NCBI GenBank assembly: GCA_965243695.1
Contig: CBDEWC010000045.1
Coordinates: 62,001-126,000 of the forward strand
Reading direction: 5' to 3'
Origin: JAKVCB01 sp965243695
Lineage (GTDB): Bacteria > Planctomycetota > Planctomycetia > Pirellulales > Lacipirellulaceae
DNA: 64,000 bases
A model generated the notes under the pieces. It was not told where the DNA came from and made no database searches. It worked only from the letters and a program-made list of their open reading frames with translations. Positions 63,598 to 64,000 of the stretch are shown here, in pieces. Each line of letters begins with the position of its first letter. Within the stretch, counting starts at the first letter, position 1. The position numbers and the translations under genes were made by a program.

Positions 63598-64000
63598 GGT
63601 CGCCCAAAACAGAGTCGCCCAAAACAAACAATATGCCGCAAACTGCATTATACATGGATTTCTCCACAGACCGTCGATATTATTCACTATCCTTTCGGTC
63701 ATGATTTCCGGCAAAGGCTCCGGCACATTTCCGTCTCCCAGGAACATGCAAGACCTGCCTCCCTTTGGGGCGGTTCAACGTTTCTGCCCGTGGCTGGTTT
63801 GATGTCAACCTGCACCTGTGAATCTGTCGACGGGCGACCCACCCAAACCTGACCTCGACGACCTGCGTAACGATATCCCTTGCCAACGCTTGGTGAATAT
63901 TCAAAATAGGGAAGGGTCCAGAAAACCAACTGGCCACCCCAGAAAACAATTTTCAGTTCCGTTTCCCAAATAGCACCAGAGACTTACAGAAAGTTTTTTG
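63598..64000. other. Leader region and window end
   Basis: It begins with a 15-base direct repeat (63599-63628, gtcgcccaaaacaga and gtcgcccaaaacaaa) next to the exoprotein start. The remainder contains small frames on both strands without ribosome sites or domains; I see no gene in it. Confidence 0.4.

Overview
The window reads as a chromosomal segment of a planctomycete, most likely of the order Pirellulales. The support is indirect: a secreted protein ending in a dockerin-type repeat pair plus a PEP-CTERM tail, a DUF1598-like secreted protein with a Gly/Met-rich N-terminus, a DUF4838 protein, a planctomycete-type L33, Ser/Thr kinases, the futalosine menaquinone enzyme MqnD, and lipoproteins with DUF11/CARDB-like repeats. 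Gene density is ordinary. There is no rRNA, CRISPR array, insertion sequence or prophage module that I can see.

Layout. 1-4.7 kb (minus): lysS, a LolC/E-type permease, LolD ATPase and ilvE (cut by the window edge). 4.7-8.7 kb: small or envelope proteins, a stand-alone LigD-type phosphoesterase domain, and a lipoprotein gene broken by two single-base frameshifts. 9.2-19.1 kb: a Gly/Met-repeat DUF1598-like protein, glycerate 2-kinase, a large secreted protein of unknown function, a Ser/Thr kinase with a degenerate receiver domain, rpiB, and a TsaC/Sua5 fused to a YwlE-type phosphatase. 19.6-25.2 kb: NHL-repeat protein, large von Willebrand A membrane protein, MoxR ATPase, ArsC-like protein. 25.4-28.9 kb: a DNA-damage block (SRAP protein divergent from imuA-imuB). 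29-35 kb: Old Yellow Enzyme, Gfo/Idh dehydrogenase, frameshifted PfkB-type kinase, HAD hydrolase, fumarylacetoacetase-type enzyme. 35.4-42 kb: His-rich lipoprotein, UvrA-like ATPase, MoeB/ThiF-like E1, a second kinase. 42-50.5 kb: glcDEF (minus), a primary-type sigma factor, and an AtuA-like plus crotonase pair. 50.7-56.6 kb: rpmG (L33, 59 aa), recJ, and an mqnD-M20 peptidase-ybdK run on the minus strand, then tRNA-Ser(GCT). 56.9-63.6 kb: secreted DUF4838 protein, PhnZ-like phosphonate oxygenase, VOC protein, and a beta-propeller/dockerin/PEP-CTERM exoprotein.

Functional links. glcDEF (glycolate to glyoxylate) and glycerate 2-kinase could belong to one C2/C3-acid route. The SRAP protein, ImuA/ImuB, UvrA, RecJ and the LigD phosphoesterase domain give a repair-rich window. 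The most distinctive features are the TsaC-YwlE fusion, the kinase with a pseudo-receiver tail, and an unusual number of short perfect or near-perfect tandem duplications, several in frame inside coding regions. Three single-base frameshifts in two genes mean that either these genes are decaying or the assembly carries indel errors. I found no convincing undescribed defence or mobile system.
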